The translations under genes and the position numbers were made by a program. 64,000 nt of DNA from Cytophagales bacterium. GTDB taxonomy: Bacteria; Bacteroidota; Bacteroidia; Cytophagales; Cyclobacteriaceae. Position 1 is the first letter of the stretch. Every line of letters starts with the position of its first letter. The stretch lies in contig JAFLBR010000003.1 in the NCBI GenBank assembly GCA_017303795.1, forward strand, positions 248,001-312,000, given 5' to 3'. Shown here piece by piece: positions 45,318-54,949 of the stretch. Under the pieces are notes generated by a model, which did not search any database, had not been told where the DNA came from, and saw only the letters and a list, made by a program, of their open reading frames with translations.

Positions 45318-46007
45318 TTAACCGAGATTGAACTTATACCCCACTCCTTTTACAGTGGTAATATAATCATCTCCTATCTTTTCGCGCACTTTACGGATGT
45401 GAACATCTACCGTGCGGGCCAGCACATACACGTCCGAACCCCAGATGTTTTGCAATAAATCATCGCGACTGAAAACCTTGTTTGGATTTTGTGCCAGAAA
45501 AAACAGGAGTTCAAATTCTTTTTTAGGAAGGCTAACCTCTTTGCCTTTAATCTGAATAGTGTAACTGGTACGATCAATTACCAGATCGCCAATTTTAATT
45601 TGAGCCGAGGTATTTTTCTTTTTGGAATCTCTGCGAAAGAGTGCGCTGATGCGACTCATTAACGCCCGTGGTTTAATTGGCTTTAAGATGTAATCATCTG
45701 CGCCCACATCAAACGCAGCTACTTCAGAATATTCTTCTGCACGGGCCGTTAGAAAAACAATGAAGGTGTTAACCATTTCAGGCATGGCTCTGATTTGTCG
45801 GCACGCCTCCACGCCATCCATCTTGGGCATCATAATATCGAGCAGTACAAGATCGGGGTGAAATTTTTTAGCTTGCTCTACTGCCTGATGGCCATCTGCT
45901 GCCGTACGCACATCGTAACCTTGCTTTTCGAGATTGTATTTTAACAGCTCCAGAATGGGTTCTTCATCGTCCACTACCAGCACCTTTTGCGTTGGTTTAT
46001 TACCCAT
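45318..46007 (-). CDS. OmpR/PhoB-family response regulator
   Basis: The 229-residue regulator has a receiver domain with Asp57 (LVLLDIMMPKMDG) and the acidic pair at residues 13-14. A winged-helix DNA-binding domain follows, with FSRDDLLQNIWGSDVY and RTVDVHIRKVREKIGDD. Upstream of its ATG, two TCCTTAA heptamers spaced 11 nt apart (46073-46090) fit a site for such a dimer, so it may regulate itself. Confidence 0.92.
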   Translation of the reverse strand: MGNKPTQKVLVVDDEEPILELLKYNLEKQGYDVRTAADGHQAVEQAKKFHPDLVLLDIMMPKMDGVEACRQIRAMPEMVNTFIVFLTARAEEYSEVAAFDVGADDYILKPIKPRALMSRISALFRRDSKKKNTSAQIKIGDLVIDRTSYTIQIKGKEVSLPKKEFELLFFLAQNPNKVFSRDDLLQNIWGSDVYVLARTVDVHIRKVREKIGDDYITTVKGVGYKFNLG

Positions 46008-46072
46008 AGTTTTATCAATTATTTCGCAATAAAAGTAGATACAAATTAAGCCAATTAAAAACCAGTATTATC

Positions 46073-46090
46073 TCCTTAACAATTCCTTAA
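46073..46090 (-). promoter_or_regulatory. Direct-repeat site upstream of the response regulator
   Basis: TCCTTAA occurs at 46073-46079 and 46084-46090, one helical turn (11 nt) apart. PhoB/OmpR-family dimers bind head-to-tail repeats with this spacing, and the word CTTAAC is close to pho-box half-sites in cyanobacteria and bacilli. Confidence 0.42.
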
Positions 46091-46114
46091 TGGGCAGGAT
46101 AGATTGGCTTTACA

Positions 46115-47131
46115 TTAGAGAAAGGGATGCTTCTGTGTAAGGTGTTGCAGGTACTTTCTCAGATCACCATCAAACTCATTATCTAATTCCAAACGGAAAG
46201 TATTTTGTTTTGCCTGATACAAATGGTAAGACATAAAATAAGTGTTATTGGGCAACCTCCCCGAGGTCTTTCTGGTGGTATAAAGATTCAACGTATCAGC
46301 TGATACCATAATCTTTTCAATAATGTTTTTCTTCGCTTGTTTTTTGGTTGCAACCGAAGCGGTATCACTAAAACTCTGGTATAAACTATCCAGCGCGCGT
46401 GTGCCCCTTAAAATATGTTTGCTATACCTGCGGTAGTCCTGATCTTCCTGCCAGTATTGCGTAAACTCTGCCGAAGCGTTTCCGTATTTTGATGCGAGAA
46501 AATAATAGGCCGAAGTATCGCCTATGAATGATGCAAGGTTCTCATTAAAATCAACATCGTCTTTTACAAAAATGGTAGCGTGTACCATTTCATGAATGAT
46601 CAGACTGGCCAGATCGCCTTCATTGCGTTTTAACATCCCACTTAAAATCGGGTCGGTAAACCAACCCAGCGTGGACCAGCCACCCGGATTGCGGATGCTC
46701 ACATCATAACCTTCGGCTTCTAGTTTGGCACGCTCGTCAAGTGCCTTCTGTTTTTCAAAAAAACCTTTGTAGGGAACCGTGCCCACCACTGGGAATTCCC
46801 ATTGTTTTGCTTTTAGCTGAAAGGGTTCGCAGGCTTGAACTACCCACATAATCTCTTCCCCTTTCTGATCGAATAAAGTTTTGTAATTCTCGGTGTCTTT
46901 TAGACCCAGCGAGTCGATAGCATATTGCCTTATCTCTTGAATGAGTCGCAACTTTGCTTTCAAGGAATCCGGAAAATCGGGATTGGTTAGAAACTCTTCG
47001 ATAGGTTTTGCATTCCATACCATATTAACCTGCCCGTAACCCTGGCGCACCCCATAAACAACCAGTTGCCAGTTCCACACCAGTACCACCAGCAACAAAA
47101 AGCCAAGCCCCCAAAAGATTTTTTTTACCAT
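46115..47131 (-). CDS. Putative membrane-anchored aminopeptidase (zinc metalloprotease)
   Basis: The 338-residue protein has an N-terminal membrane span (residues 4-22) and an external domain. The zinc-binding motif HEMVHATIF, with a downstream Glu in FNENLASFIGD, matches the predicted-aminopeptidase family (Pfam Aminopep, PF10023). Typical segments GGWSTLGWFTDPILS and GYGQVNMVWNAKP are present. It is divergent from recA. The substrate is unknown. Confidence 0.84.
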   Translation of the reverse strand: MVKKIFWGLGFLLLVVLVWNWQLVVYGVRQGYGQVNMVWNAKPIEEFLTNPDFPDSLKAKLRLIQEIRQYAIDSLGLKDTENYKTLFDQKGEEIMWVVQACEPFQLKAKQWEFPVVGTVPYKGFFEKQKALDERAKLEAEGYDVSIRNPGGWSTLGWFTDPILSGMLKRNEGDLASLIIHEMVHATIFVKDDVDFNENLASFIGDTSAYYFLASKYGNASAEFTQYWQEDQDYRRYSKHILRGTRALDSLYQSFSDTASVATKKQAKKNIIEKIMVSADTLNLYTTRKTSGRLPNNTYFMSYHLYQAKQNTFRLELDNEFDGDLRKYLQHLTQKHPFL

Positions 47132-47228
47132 AAACTATGTGGCAAATTAAGGTGCGCTGATACCAAAACCTTTACTTTTAAAGAATATTAGCTGATTTAC
47201 AGAATACTAAAAATATTAGCTAAAATTA

Positions 47229-47258
47229 TTGTCAATACTATAAATAGTAGTAATTTCA
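47229..47258 (+). promoter_or_regulatory. Candidate recA promoter with internal palindrome
   Basis: TTG (47229-47231), 19 nt and TAATTTCA (47251-47258) loosely fit the Bacteroidota promoter. TACTAT-aa-ATAGTA (47236-47249) sits between the two elements, as a repressor site would. The -7 box has two mismatches, so this is tentative. Confidence 0.35.
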
Positions 47259-47295
47259 GCCCGGATTTAACTCGAAAACAAAACGATTAATTTAT

Positions 47296-48330
47296 ATGAG
47301 TGAAGTAAAAAGTGACGCAAAAGAAAAGCTGAAGGCACTCCAGTTAACCATCGATAAACTGGAAAAGACTTACGGAAAAGGAACCGTAATGAAGCTGAAC
47401 GACAGCAAGGTTACGGATGTGGCGGCTATCTCTACGGGTTCGCTGGGCCTTGACATTGCTTTGGGTATTGGTGGTCTTCCGCGGGGCCGGGTTACGGAGA
47501 TTTACGGGCCAGAATCGTCAGGTAAAACAACGTTAACCATGCACGCCATAGCCGAGGCTCAAAAGAGAGGTGGACTTGCTGCCTTTATTGATGCCGAGCA
47601 TGCTTTTGACAAAACTTATGCTGAAAAACTTGGCATTGACACCGAAAACTTATTGATCTCGCAACCCGATAATGGTGAGCAAGCACTTGAAATTGCCGAA
47701 CACCTGATTCGCTCAGGCGCGATAGATATTATTGTTATTGACTCAGTGGCCGCACTTGTGCCAAAAGCTGAACTGGAAGGCGAAATGGGCGAAAGTAAAA
47801 TGGGGTTGCAAGCCCGTTTAATGTCGCAGGCTTTACGAAAACTTACCGGTACCATTAGTAAAACCGGTTGCGCCTGTGTGTTCATTAACCAGTTGCGCGA
47901 AAAAATCGGTATTATGTTCGGTAACCCTGAAACTACTACTGGTGGTAATGCCCTTAAGTTTTATGCTTCGGTGCGCTTGGATATTCGCAGAATCGGGCAG
48001 ATCAAAGAATCGGCTGATGATATTACCGGTAACCGCGTAAAAGTAAAAGTGGTGAAGAACAAAGTGGCTCCGCCATTTAAAGTGGTAGAGTTTGATATTA
48101 TGTATGGCCGCGGTATTTCTAAATCGGGCGAGATTGTGGATTTAGGTGTGGAGTTGAATGTAATTCAGAAAGCAGGTTCGTGGTTCTCGTACAACGGCAA
48201 CAAACTTGGCCAGGGAAGAGATTCTGTAAAACAACTGATTGAAGATAATCCCGAACTAGCAGACGAACTCGAAAAGAAAATCAAAGAGCAGATTTCGAGC
48301 GGAGCTGAGGTGAAGGAAGAAGTTGAATAA
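47296..48330 (+). CDS. recA: Recombinase RecA
   Basis: RecA forms filaments on single-stranded DNA, drives strand exchange and triggers the DNA-damage response. The 344-residue sequence has the Walker A motif [17 protein letters not shown]-like [17 protein letters not shown], and the DNA-binding loops [20 protein letters not shown] (20 residues). The C-terminal acidic tail is typical. Confidence 0.98.
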   Translation: MSEVKSDAKEKLKALQLTIDKLEKTYGKGTVMKLNDSKVTDVAAISTGSLGLDIALGIGGLPRGRVTEIYGPESSGKTTLTMHAIAEAQKRGGLAAFIDAEHAFDKTYAEKLGIDTENLLISQPDNGEQALEIAEHLIRSGAIDIIVIDSVAALVPKAELEGEMGESKMGLQARLMSQALRKLTGTISKTGCACVFINQLREKIGIMFGNPETTTGGNALKFYASVRLDIRRIGQIKESADDITGNRVKVKVVKNKVAPPFKVVEFDIMYGRGISKSGEIVDLGVELNVIQKAGSWFSYNGNKLGQGRDSVKQLIEDNPELADELEKKIKEQISSGAEVKEEVE

Positions 48331-48341
48331 TTCAATTCAGG

Positions 48342-48407
48342 ATTTCGGATTTAAAATTCAAGATTTAGAAAGGTGCTATTCGAAATCTTGAATTTTAAAT
48401 CCGAAAT
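48342..48407. repeat. Perfect 25-bp inverted repeat after recA
   Basis: Arms 48342-48366 and 48383-48407 are exact reverse complements around a 16-nt spacer. Each contains the words GGATTT and AAAATTCAAG. The element fills the gap between the convergent recA and permease genes. Confidence 0.9.
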
Positions 48408-48410
48408 TGA

Positions 48411-49673
48411 CTAAGCAGCCCTGATCGCAACTACCGGGTCTAATCGTGCAGCCATAGCAGCGGGTACAATACCGGCAATCAACCCAATAATTGACGATAC
48501 ACCTAAGCCTAAAACAATATTGTTGATTGATAGCACCACCTGCAAACTTCCAAATGGCGCGAGGGTAAGCAGCCACACCAAAAATAATCCCGATAGTCCG
48601 CCAATCAAGCTTAAGAACACAGACTCAAACAAGAACTGGAAGAGAATAAAGTAATTCTTCGCGCCAAGCGATTTCTGAAGTCCGATTATACTGGTACGCT
48701 CTTTTACTGATACAAACATAATGTTGGCAATACCAAAACCGCCCACCAACATAGAGAATCCACCAATTACCCAACCCGCAATACTCAATACATCAAATAC
48801 TCCGCTAATCATGTTGGCCACAGCCTCTGGCCGGTTGAGCGAAAAATTATCTTTTTGAATTGGCTTCAATCCACGCTTCACGCGAAGTAAACCCCGCGTA
48901 TCATTTTCCATTTCAACAAGACCAATATCGGTGCTAAACCCTTTTAACCCAATGTCAGAACCTAGCTCGTTCCAGCGGCCGGTACCGGTTTGATACAGCT
49001 TCCGGAAAGCATCGTAAGGGATAATTACGCTATAATCATTACTGGGGGTTCCCAGAAAACTTTCTCCTTCGCGCTTAGTAACGCCCACCACATTAAACTT
49101 CAGGTTTTTGATTTTTACAGTTGAGCCTATTGGCGTGTCCTGATTTGGAAAGAGTGCTTTTGCAACTTCATTTCCAATAATCACCACATTTCTTCCCGAC
49201 TCAATCTCATCGTTAGTCAGGTATCGGCCATTCTCAATATTGATCTCAAAAATCTTATCGTAATCCAGATCAGCACCTTTAAGTGTTATCTGGCTTACAC
49301 CACTATTGCCACTCTTTACGGTAATACCACCTACATCAGCAAAAATGGAAACAGTTTGTGCCGTTTTCAGATTGGCTTTCAGAAATTTATACTCTGCATA
49401 ACTCACGTTGGGGCGCATCAGGTATTCCTTCCACCAATCGCGACCGTTACCACCTGTGAAGGGCCACTTACCCACATAGATTACATCACTACCCAAAAAA
49501 TTAAAGCTGTCGCGGATGTTTTTCTCTAAGGAATCGACCAGGGTAAGAACGGCTATAATCGAAAAAATACCGATTGTTACACCAAGCAGAGATAGTACCG
49601 TTCGTAAGATGTTGGATTTGAGAGCCCGCCAGGCAAAGCCCAGGCTTTCATAAATAAGGCGAATTGTTAGCAT
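48411..49673 (-). CDS. ABC transporter permease (MacB/FtsX family)
   Basis: The 420-residue protein has one N-terminal span, a large periplasmic MacB-type domain (about residues 50-280) and three C-terminal spans. Its end, MAARLDPVVAIRA, is typical of the family, as is LSLLGVTIGIFSII near the start. Such permeases pass force to the periplasm for export of macrolides, lipoproteins or toxins and need a separate ATPase, which is not in the window. Confidence 0.9.
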   Translation of the reverse strand: MLTIRLIYESLGFAWRALKSNILRTVLSLLGVTIGIFSIIAVLTLVDSLEKNIRDSFNFLGSDVIYVGKWPFTGGNGRDWWKEYLMRPNVSYAEYKFLKANLKTAQTVSIFADVGGITVKSGNSGVSQITLKGADLDYDKIFEINIENGRYLTNDEIESGRNVVIIGNEVAKALFPNQDTPIGSTVKIKNLKFNVVGVTKREGESFLGTPSNDYSVIIPYDAFRKLYQTGTGRWNELGSDIGLKGFSTDIGLVEMENDTRGLLRVKRGLKPIQKDNFSLNRPEAVANMISGVFDVLSIAGWVIGGFSMLVGGFGIANIMFVSVKERTSIIGLQKSLGAKNYFILFQFLFESVFLSLIGGLSGLFLVWLLTLAPFGSLQVVLSINNIVLGLGVSSIIGLIAGIVPAAMAARLDPVVAIRAA

Positions 49674-49848
49674 GTGGGTTTAACGGGATAAAACCATTTT
49701 GAGGTTGCAATAAACACGGTTTTTCAATCAATCAGTTCATTAAAATGCCAATAATTGGTTTGAATGGCTGACTTAAAGCTAAAAACTGAGTGTGAGACGC
49801 TCAGAGATGTGAATTTGTTTCTAAAATCTCTGTCAGAAATTTCCTTTT

Positions 49849-49872
49849 GGGTAGGTTCATACCCTATTTTTG
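49849..49872 (+). promoter_or_regulatory. Partial promoter and inverted repeat before queA
   Basis: TATTTTTG (49865-49872) matches the -7 box exactly, but no TTG occurs at the right spacing. GGGTA-ggttca-TACCC (49849-49864) abuts it. The remaining 49674-49848 holds two weak hairpins (near 49788-49806 and 49804-49834) and no gene. Confidence 0.33.
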
Positions 49873-49923
49873 CCACCTCATTTAAAAAACCTCCCGATAC
49901 CGGGAATTAAAGCCCGTAAGCTT

Positions 49924-50970
49924 ATGAAACTTTCAGAATTCAAATTCGAAATCCCCAACAGTTTAATCGCATCGCATCCGGCCGAAAACCGCGATGAAGC
50001 CCGTATGATGGTAGTGAACCGTGCTACTGGAAAAATTGAGCACAAAGTTTTTAAAGACATTGTTAACTACTTTGATGAAGGCGATGTAATGGTTGGTAAC
50101 GACACTATGGTGTTTCCGGCACGCCTGTATGGTCGTAAAGAAAAAACCGGTGCCAAGATTGAAGTATTCTTACTACGCGAACTGAATGCAGAAATGCATT
50201 TGTGGGATGTGTTGGTTGATCCAGCCCGTAAAATCCGCGTGGGCAATAAACTTTACTTTGGTGATGGCGATTTAGTGGCCGAAGTAATTGATAACACCAC
50301 CTCGCGTGGAAGAACCATTCGCTTTTTGTTTGATGGCGACTCTGCAGCTTTCGATAAAATTGTAGAAACGCTGGGCGAAACTCCACTACCAAAATATATT
50401 AAACGCAAAGTGGAGCCTGCCGATAAAGACAGATTCCAAACCATTTTTGCTAAGAACAAAGGTGCAGTATCCGCTCCTACTGCAGGTATGCACTTTACCA
50501 AGCAACTGGTAAAACGCCTTCAGATTAAAGGTGTGGATATGAGCTTTATTACGTTGCACATTGGGCTTGGAACTTTCCGTGCGGTAGATGTAGAAGATCT
50601 TACCAAGCACAAAACAGACTCTGAGAATTTTATTGTCGGCCCAGAAGTAGTGAAGGTTGTTAACCGCGCATTAGACGAAAAGAAAAAAGTTTGCGCTATT
50701 GGTACAACTACCATGCGTGCTTTAGAAACAGCCGTATCGGCAACCAATCGTTTAAAAGAACGCGAAGGCTGGACAGATAAATTTATCTTCCCTCCTTACG
50801 ACTTCAAAATTTGCAGCGCGATGGTAACGAACTTCCATCAGCCAGAATCTACCTTGTTAATGATGGCCTGTGCCTTTGGTGGTTTTGATTTGGTAATGAA
50901 GGCCTACGAAACAGCCAAGAAAGAGAAGTACAAGTTTCTTACTTATGGCGATGCCATGTTGATTGTCTGA
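49924..50970 (+). CDS. queA: S-adenosylmethionine:tRNA ribosyltransferase-isomerase
   Basis: QueA turns preQ1 in tRNA into epoxyqueuosine, the penultimate step of queuosine synthesis. The 348-residue protein starts [20 protein letters not shown]. It contains [22 protein letters not shown] and [13 protein letters not shown]. The ATG at 49924 was chosen; a reading from 49870 adds 18 residues and overlaps the presumed promoter. Its end overlaps the convergent gene by 32 nt. Confidence 0.95.
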   Translation: MKLSEFKFEIPNSLIASHPAENRDEARMMVVNRATGKIEHKVFKDIVNYFDEGDVMVGNDTMVFPARLYGRKEKTGAKIEVFLLRELNAEMHLWDVLVDPARKIRVGNKLYFGDGDLVAEVIDNTTSRGRTIRFLFDGDSAAFDKIVETLGETPLPKYIKRKVEPADKDRFQTIFAKNKGAVSAPTAGMHFTKQLVKRLQIKGVDMSFITLHIGLGTFRAVDVEDLTKHKTDSENFIVGPEVVKVVNRALDEKKKVCAIGTTTMRALETAVSATNRLKEREGWTDKFIFPPYDFKICSAMVTNFHQPESTLLMMACAFGGFDLVMKAYETAKKEKYKFLTYGDAMLIV

Positions 50971-52192
50971 TTTTTTCAATCAGCGGATTTCCATACGCAA
51001 TCACAAAAACAAAAAAAGGTAAAAACCCAACCCGGTACCGCGACAGTGTGCCGAGGTTGGGTGTACTTAGTGCTAACAGCACACAAAGCAACGCTACATA
51101 AACCAGTATTGCCGTAAGCAATAATCCATAATGCGTTCGCCACGACTTTCTGAAAAAATTACTGAGCAGTAGTACCAGCAAGAATAGATTTTCGAAGGCA
51201 GCCATTAAACCGGTAAACCCACTTGCCTCACCAAGCCACGGCCGGAAAAGGCCAGAGAGCAAGGCCCAGGGGGAATTGATAACCATACTCCACCAGGTTG
51301 CATCCAAATTATAAAAATGAATCAGGCCTTGCGGTTTTGAAATTTGCACGAAAGCATCATGATTGGAAACAATAACTTGCAGAAACCTGCTGAAATAAAA
51401 GTTAGGATGAACCTGACTAACTATTGTACAGATAAAAACAAACAACACACTCCAGACTAACCACCAAAAAGATTTTGCGAGCGTAAATCTTTGCAACAGG
51501 TGAACGATAGCGGATGTAACCAGCACAACCAGAAACAACGCAGCCCAATAGTATTTCAGGTTCCACGCTACCCAAAGTGCTAACAGGCCAATGATAAACT
51601 GGAGCAGACTAACTTTCTCACCTTTAAGAAATCTTAAAAAGATTGTGCTCATCCAGAAAATTCCGGCAAGTGCCAGCGTTTCTTTTACCAATCCAGAACT
51701 CCAGAATACAACTGATGGAAAAAATAAAAAAGCTAACGCGGCTGCAAGTTTGGCGTTTTCAAAATACCTGCTGACCGTGGCAAACAATAGCCAAGCAGCC
51801 AAAAATGAAATAGTTGAAAAATAAAGTGTCGATATCCAATAGCTGTCGCCACTTATCAAAGCCAACACACTTATAAACTTCACCAGAAAAACCGATCGCT
51901 CCTGCGTATAAAACAACGCTTGCCAAACGGCATCGTCTGAGTTACCAGTGAATAAAAACTTCAGGTAGTCAACTGTGTTACTTCGGGCCAGGGTGGAAAG
52001 TATTTTGGCATCTTCAAAAAATTGCCACGTGTCATTAGCATTGTAGTAATAGGTATAAATCAAACCCACTGCAATTCCCATTGCTAATCGAAAAAGCCAG
52101 GCCGACCAAAACAGAAACTTATCGGCTACACTATTGCGTTTAAAGAAGTAATACACAACTCCAGCCAGCAGCAGAAAGTGTATAACAATCAT
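50939..52192 (-). CDS. Multi-span membrane protein, possible polymer- or glycosyltransferase-like
   Basis: The 417-residue product has about ten hydrophobic segments and few charged residues. [15 protein letters not shown] and [18 protein letters not shown] resemble parts of glycosyltransferase-39-like or EpsG-like membrane proteins, but I see no sure catalytic motif. The ATG at 52192 overlaps the stop of the DUF2851 gene as ATGA, so the two are coupled. Function is not assigned. Confidence 0.72.
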   Translation of the reverse strand: MIVIHFLLLAGVVYYFFKRNSVADKFLFWSAWLFRLAMGIAVGLIYTYYYNANDTWQFFEDAKILSTLARSNTVDYLKFLFTGNSDDAVWQALFYTQERSVFLVKFISVLALISGDSYWISTLYFSTISFLAAWLLFATVSRYFENAKLAAALAFLFFPSVVFWSSGLVKETLALAGIFWMSTIFLRFLKGEKVSLLQFIIGLLALWVAWNLKYYWAALFLVVLVTSAIVHLLQRFTLAKSFWWLVWSVLFVFICTIVSQVHPNFYFSRFLQVIVSNHDAFVQISKPQGLIHFYNLDATWWSMVINSPWALLSGLFRPWLGEASGFTGLMAAFENLFLLVLLLSNFFRKSWRTHYGLLLTAILVYVALLCVLLALSTPNLGTLSRYRVGFLPFFVFVIAYGNPLIEKIRQSTWHRHK

Positions 52193-53472
52193 ACAACTGG
52201 TTTTAATATGGCTGAGCCGATGGTGCAATTGAGGCAAGCCCTGCGCTGACAATAATTATTGTAAAGTTCAATCAAGCCCTGCGTTTCAAATGCATTTGTT
52301 GCCACGCAATTTAATTGTTGCCACGTGCGAATGATTTTATTTTTTTCAGCTGGGATTTGTTGCAGAAACTCTACTGCTCTATCCACATAACTCCAATCAT
52401 CGCGCGATTGGCCATACGCAATCAAGATTGGGATAACGGTATTAATCAGCAACACTTCGCGACTATCTGCTCCCATCTCCGGTATAACGCCTTGCACTCG
52501 TTTATTAAACCGATAATGATCTTTCCAGTAGTGTGTAGTCTGCACCCGAAACAAGGATTCCAGGTCTTTATAATTCTCCATTTCGAGGAGCGCTGAAAAA
52601 ATATTTTCCTTTACAGAAAGTAAGCCTGCAAACTGTGCTATTCTTAGCGATGGAAAATTGGCTGGCCGTAATCGTAAAAATTTCCATTGCGATGGATGAA
52701 GTTGATTTTGAGCGAGACTATATTTTTTACTTAAAAATTCAAACTCGTTGTAGAGTTGAGTAAGATATTCATCTTTTGTTTTCGCCATCAAAAAACCTGC
52801 TTGCCCAAAAAGTAAAGCTTCTACCTGTTCGACTTTGGTGCGATGCTTACGAACCAATTTGTACGGCAAAGCCTTCGCCAGTTGTAAAAAAGGATCTTTG
52901 TTAACTTTAAATCCAAAGCCTGCTGCCAGCAATTGATACGCTGTCTCTTCCCAATCACCTTGATTGATTTCCAACAACTTTAAAACTTGTTTTGATTTTT
53001 CTTCCAACCGGATCATAGCTGCTTTATCAATCATGGAATGTCGGGTTACTGCATTCACATTTTCGAAAGCCGATTGACATGGAATAACCGCAGTATTGCT
53101 AACCAGTTTCTGATACGATTTCAGCAAGGCTTTATCAGCGCGGTCTTTTAACTCAAGTGTGGGCAACCAAGTACCATCTTTTCTTTGTACTGGTTTATTT
53201 TCTTCCCACACCACATGCAACACTACATTTTCGTAAGCTGCATCTTCCTGATGCTTGTGTTCATACCAACCCGATGATTGAATATGAATCTCTACACTGC
53301 CTGCCCAATCAATCGCGCCTATTTTAATTTTTACCTGCGAAAAATCAGGACCGGCATCTGTATTAAGAATTCCCTGATTAAGAATAGTGATCAGTTCACC
53401 GGTAGTAGTAATCAACTCCTTCTTATCAAAGTACTGAAACTGCCAGAGATAATGTAGGAAAGATTCAGTCAA
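52189..53472 (-). CDS. DUF2851 family protein
   Basis: The 427-residue cytoplasmic protein matches the Bacteroidota DUF2851 family: LNTDAGPDFSQVKIKIG, WAGSVEIHIQSSGWY and VVLHVVWEEN near the start, and a C-terminal Cys cluster (CQRRACLNC). The family's role is unknown. The start seems to be TTG (MTESFLHYLWQF). It lies 15 nt after pyrF and is joined to the next gene. Confidence 0.8.
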   Translation of the reverse strand: MTESFLHYLWQFQYFDKKELITTTGELITILNQGILNTDAGPDFSQVKIKIGAIDWAGSVEIHIQSSGWYEHKHQEDAAYENVVLHVVWEENKPVQRKDGTWLPTLELKDRADKALLKSYQKLVSNTAVIPCQSAFENVNAVTRHSMIDKAAMIRLEEKSKQVLKLLEINQGDWEETAYQLLAAGFGFKVNKDPFLQLAKALPYKLVRKHRTKVEQVEALLFGQAGFLMAKTKDEYLTQLYNEFEFLSKKYSLAQNQLHPSQWKFLRLRPANFPSLRIAQFAGLLSVKENIFSALLEMENYKDLESLFRVQTTHYWKDHYRFNKRVQGVIPEMGADSREVLLINTVIPILIAYGQSRDDWSYVDRAVEFLQQIPAEKNKIIRTWQQLNCVATNAFETQGLIELYNNYCQRRACLNCTIGSAILKPVV

Positions 53473-53487
53473 GCGTTGAAGTGTTTG

Positions 53488-54306
53488 TTATCTGATAAAC
53501 TTATCCAAATACTCACTCATTTCCTGTTGCACTTTTTGTGCTTCTTTTTGTGCGGCACCAGCAAAATCTTCTTTTGATGAAGCATAAATAACAGCTCGTG
53601 AAGAATTAACCAACAACCCGCATTGCATATTCATCCCAGCCTTCGATACTGTCTCAAGGTCGCCTCCTTGCGCGCCCACACCTGGCACCAGAAAAAAATG
53701 ATCAGGAGCTAATGCCCGAATGATTCCAACTTTATCGGCTTTGGTTGCACCAACCACGTACATCATCTGATCGGCAGATGACCACCGCTGTGAGGCCATG
53801 ATAACTTCCTCATAAACAAAGCGACCACCACGCGTTTCAAGTTGTTGCACATCTATACTGCCGGGGTTAGAAGTGTGTACCAGCAACACTACCCACTTGT
53901 GTGCAAAATTCAGAAATGGTTTTACAGAATCTTCGCCCATATAAGGGGCTACGGTTATTGCATCAAAACTCATTTTCTCGAAAAAAGCGCGTGCATACAA
54001 CGCGGAGGTATTACCAATATCGCCACGCTTGGCATCGGCAATGGTGAAGCAATCTTTGGGAATATAGTCTAATGTTTTTTGCAGTGTTTGCCAACCTGTT
54101 GGTCCAAGGGCTTCATAAAAAGCAGTATTGGGTTTGTAGGCTACGCAAAAATCTTTGGTGGCATCAATTATTTGCTTGTTGAATTCAAACACCGGATCGG
54201 GCGAGGAAAGTAAATGCGGTGGAATTTTGGTGATGTCAGTATCTAACCCAACACACAAATACGATTTCTTCTTCTGGATTTGTTCAAATAACTCGGCTCG
54301 GTTCAT
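53488..54306 (-). CDS. pyrF: Orotidine 5'-phosphate decarboxylase
   Basis: PyrF makes UMP in the last step of pyrimidine synthesis. The 272-residue protein belongs to the longer group-2 class. LCVGLDTDITKIP, the catalytic segment IADAKRGDIGNTSA and PGVGAQGGD are visible. The ATG at 54306 (MNRAELFEQIQ) is the expected start; an upstream reading would enter the toxin-antitoxin promoter. Confidence 0.95.
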   Translation of the reverse strand: MNRAELFEQIQKKKSYLCVGLDTDITKIPPHLLSSPDPVFEFNKQIIDATKDFCVAYKPNTAFYEALGPTGWQTLQKTLDYIPKDCFTIADAKRGDIGNTSALYARAFFEKMSFDAITVAPYMGEDSVKPFLNFAHKWVVLLVHTSNPGSIDVQQLETRGGRFVYEEVIMASQRWSSADQMMYVVGATKADKVGIIRALAPDHFFLVPGVGAQGGDLETVSKAGMNMQCGLLVNSSRAVIYASSKEDFAGAAQKEAQKVQQEMSEYLDKFIR

Positions 54307-54345
54307 AGCCCGAAAGTTAATAAGTATCTGATAATCTATTTTTAT

Positions 54346-54353
54346 TAACTTTG
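54346..54353 (+). promoter_or_regulatory. -7 element of the toxin-antitoxin operon
   Basis: TAACTTTG matches the -7 consensus and lies 14 nt before the DUF433 start, but no TTG is found at normal spacing. The transcript would have a very short leader. Confidence 0.35.
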
Positions 54354-54367
54354 TTGAAGTTTGCACT

Positions 54368-54598
54368 ATGGACTTACATCCTTATATAGAAGTGAATCCT
54401 AAAATTATGATGGGGAAACCTGTTATTAAAGGCACGCGTATTACTGTAGAACTTATTCTCGAATCCTTAGCGGCTGGCGAATCTATAGAAAATCTTCTAG
54501 CCTCCTGGCCAAGACTCACCAAGGAAGCCGTTCATGATGCTCTTGCCTTTGCAGCCGACTCACTTAAAGGTGAAAAAATATACCCAATTGCGGTATGA
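54368..54598 (+). CDS. DUF433 antitoxin
   Basis: The 76-residue protein matches the VapB-like DUF433 family: INPKIMMGKPVIKGTRITVEL-type sequence is seen as GKPVIKGTRITVELILE, then the helix-turn-helix part with WPRLTKEAVHDALAF. It should bind and silence the toxin encoded next and repress their joint promoter. Its stop overlaps the toxin ATG as ATGA. Confidence 0.85.
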   Translation: MDLHPYIEVNPKIMMGKPVIKGTRITVELILESLAAGESIENLLASWPRLTKEAVHDALAFAADSLKGEKIYPIAV

Positions 54599-54945
54599 AG
54601 TTTCTTGCCGATGAAGGGGTTGACCGTTCAATCGTGAATGCATTAAGAGAATTACACCACAACGTTTATTACGTGATTGAAGAAACCCGATCACTATCTG
54701 ATGATGAACTGTTAGCCATAGCAGCCAACGAAAAGAGAATATTACTTACCAGAGACAAAGATTTTGGTGAACTTGTTTATCGGCTTGGTAAGCCGCATAC
54801 AGGAGTTATTCTTCTAAGATTAGAAGGATATACAACGGAAATCCGCTCGCAAATGGTGAGCATGATTATTGAAAAACATCAGCATGAACTAATTGATGCC
54901 TTTACCGTAGTTCAGCCTAAAGTAGTAAGGATAAGAAAAAAATAA
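54595..54945 (+). CDS. DUF5615 PIN-like toxin
   Basis: The 116-residue product has the PIN-like fold of DUF5615: FLADEGVDRSIVNALRE at the start and LLTRDKDFGELVYRLG in the middle hold the acidic residues expected to bind metal. VapC-type relatives cut RNA. Partnership with DUF433 is a common toxin-antitoxin arrangement. The pair sits between pyrF and the LolA-like gene and shows no mobile-element flanks. Confidence 0.83.
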   Translation: MKFLADEGVDRSIVNALRELHHNVYYVIEETRSLSDDELLAIAANEKRILLTRDKDFGELVYRLGKPHTGVILLRLEGYTTEIRSQMVSMIIEKHQHELIDAFTVVQPKVVRIRKK

Positions 54946-54949
54946 TTTC

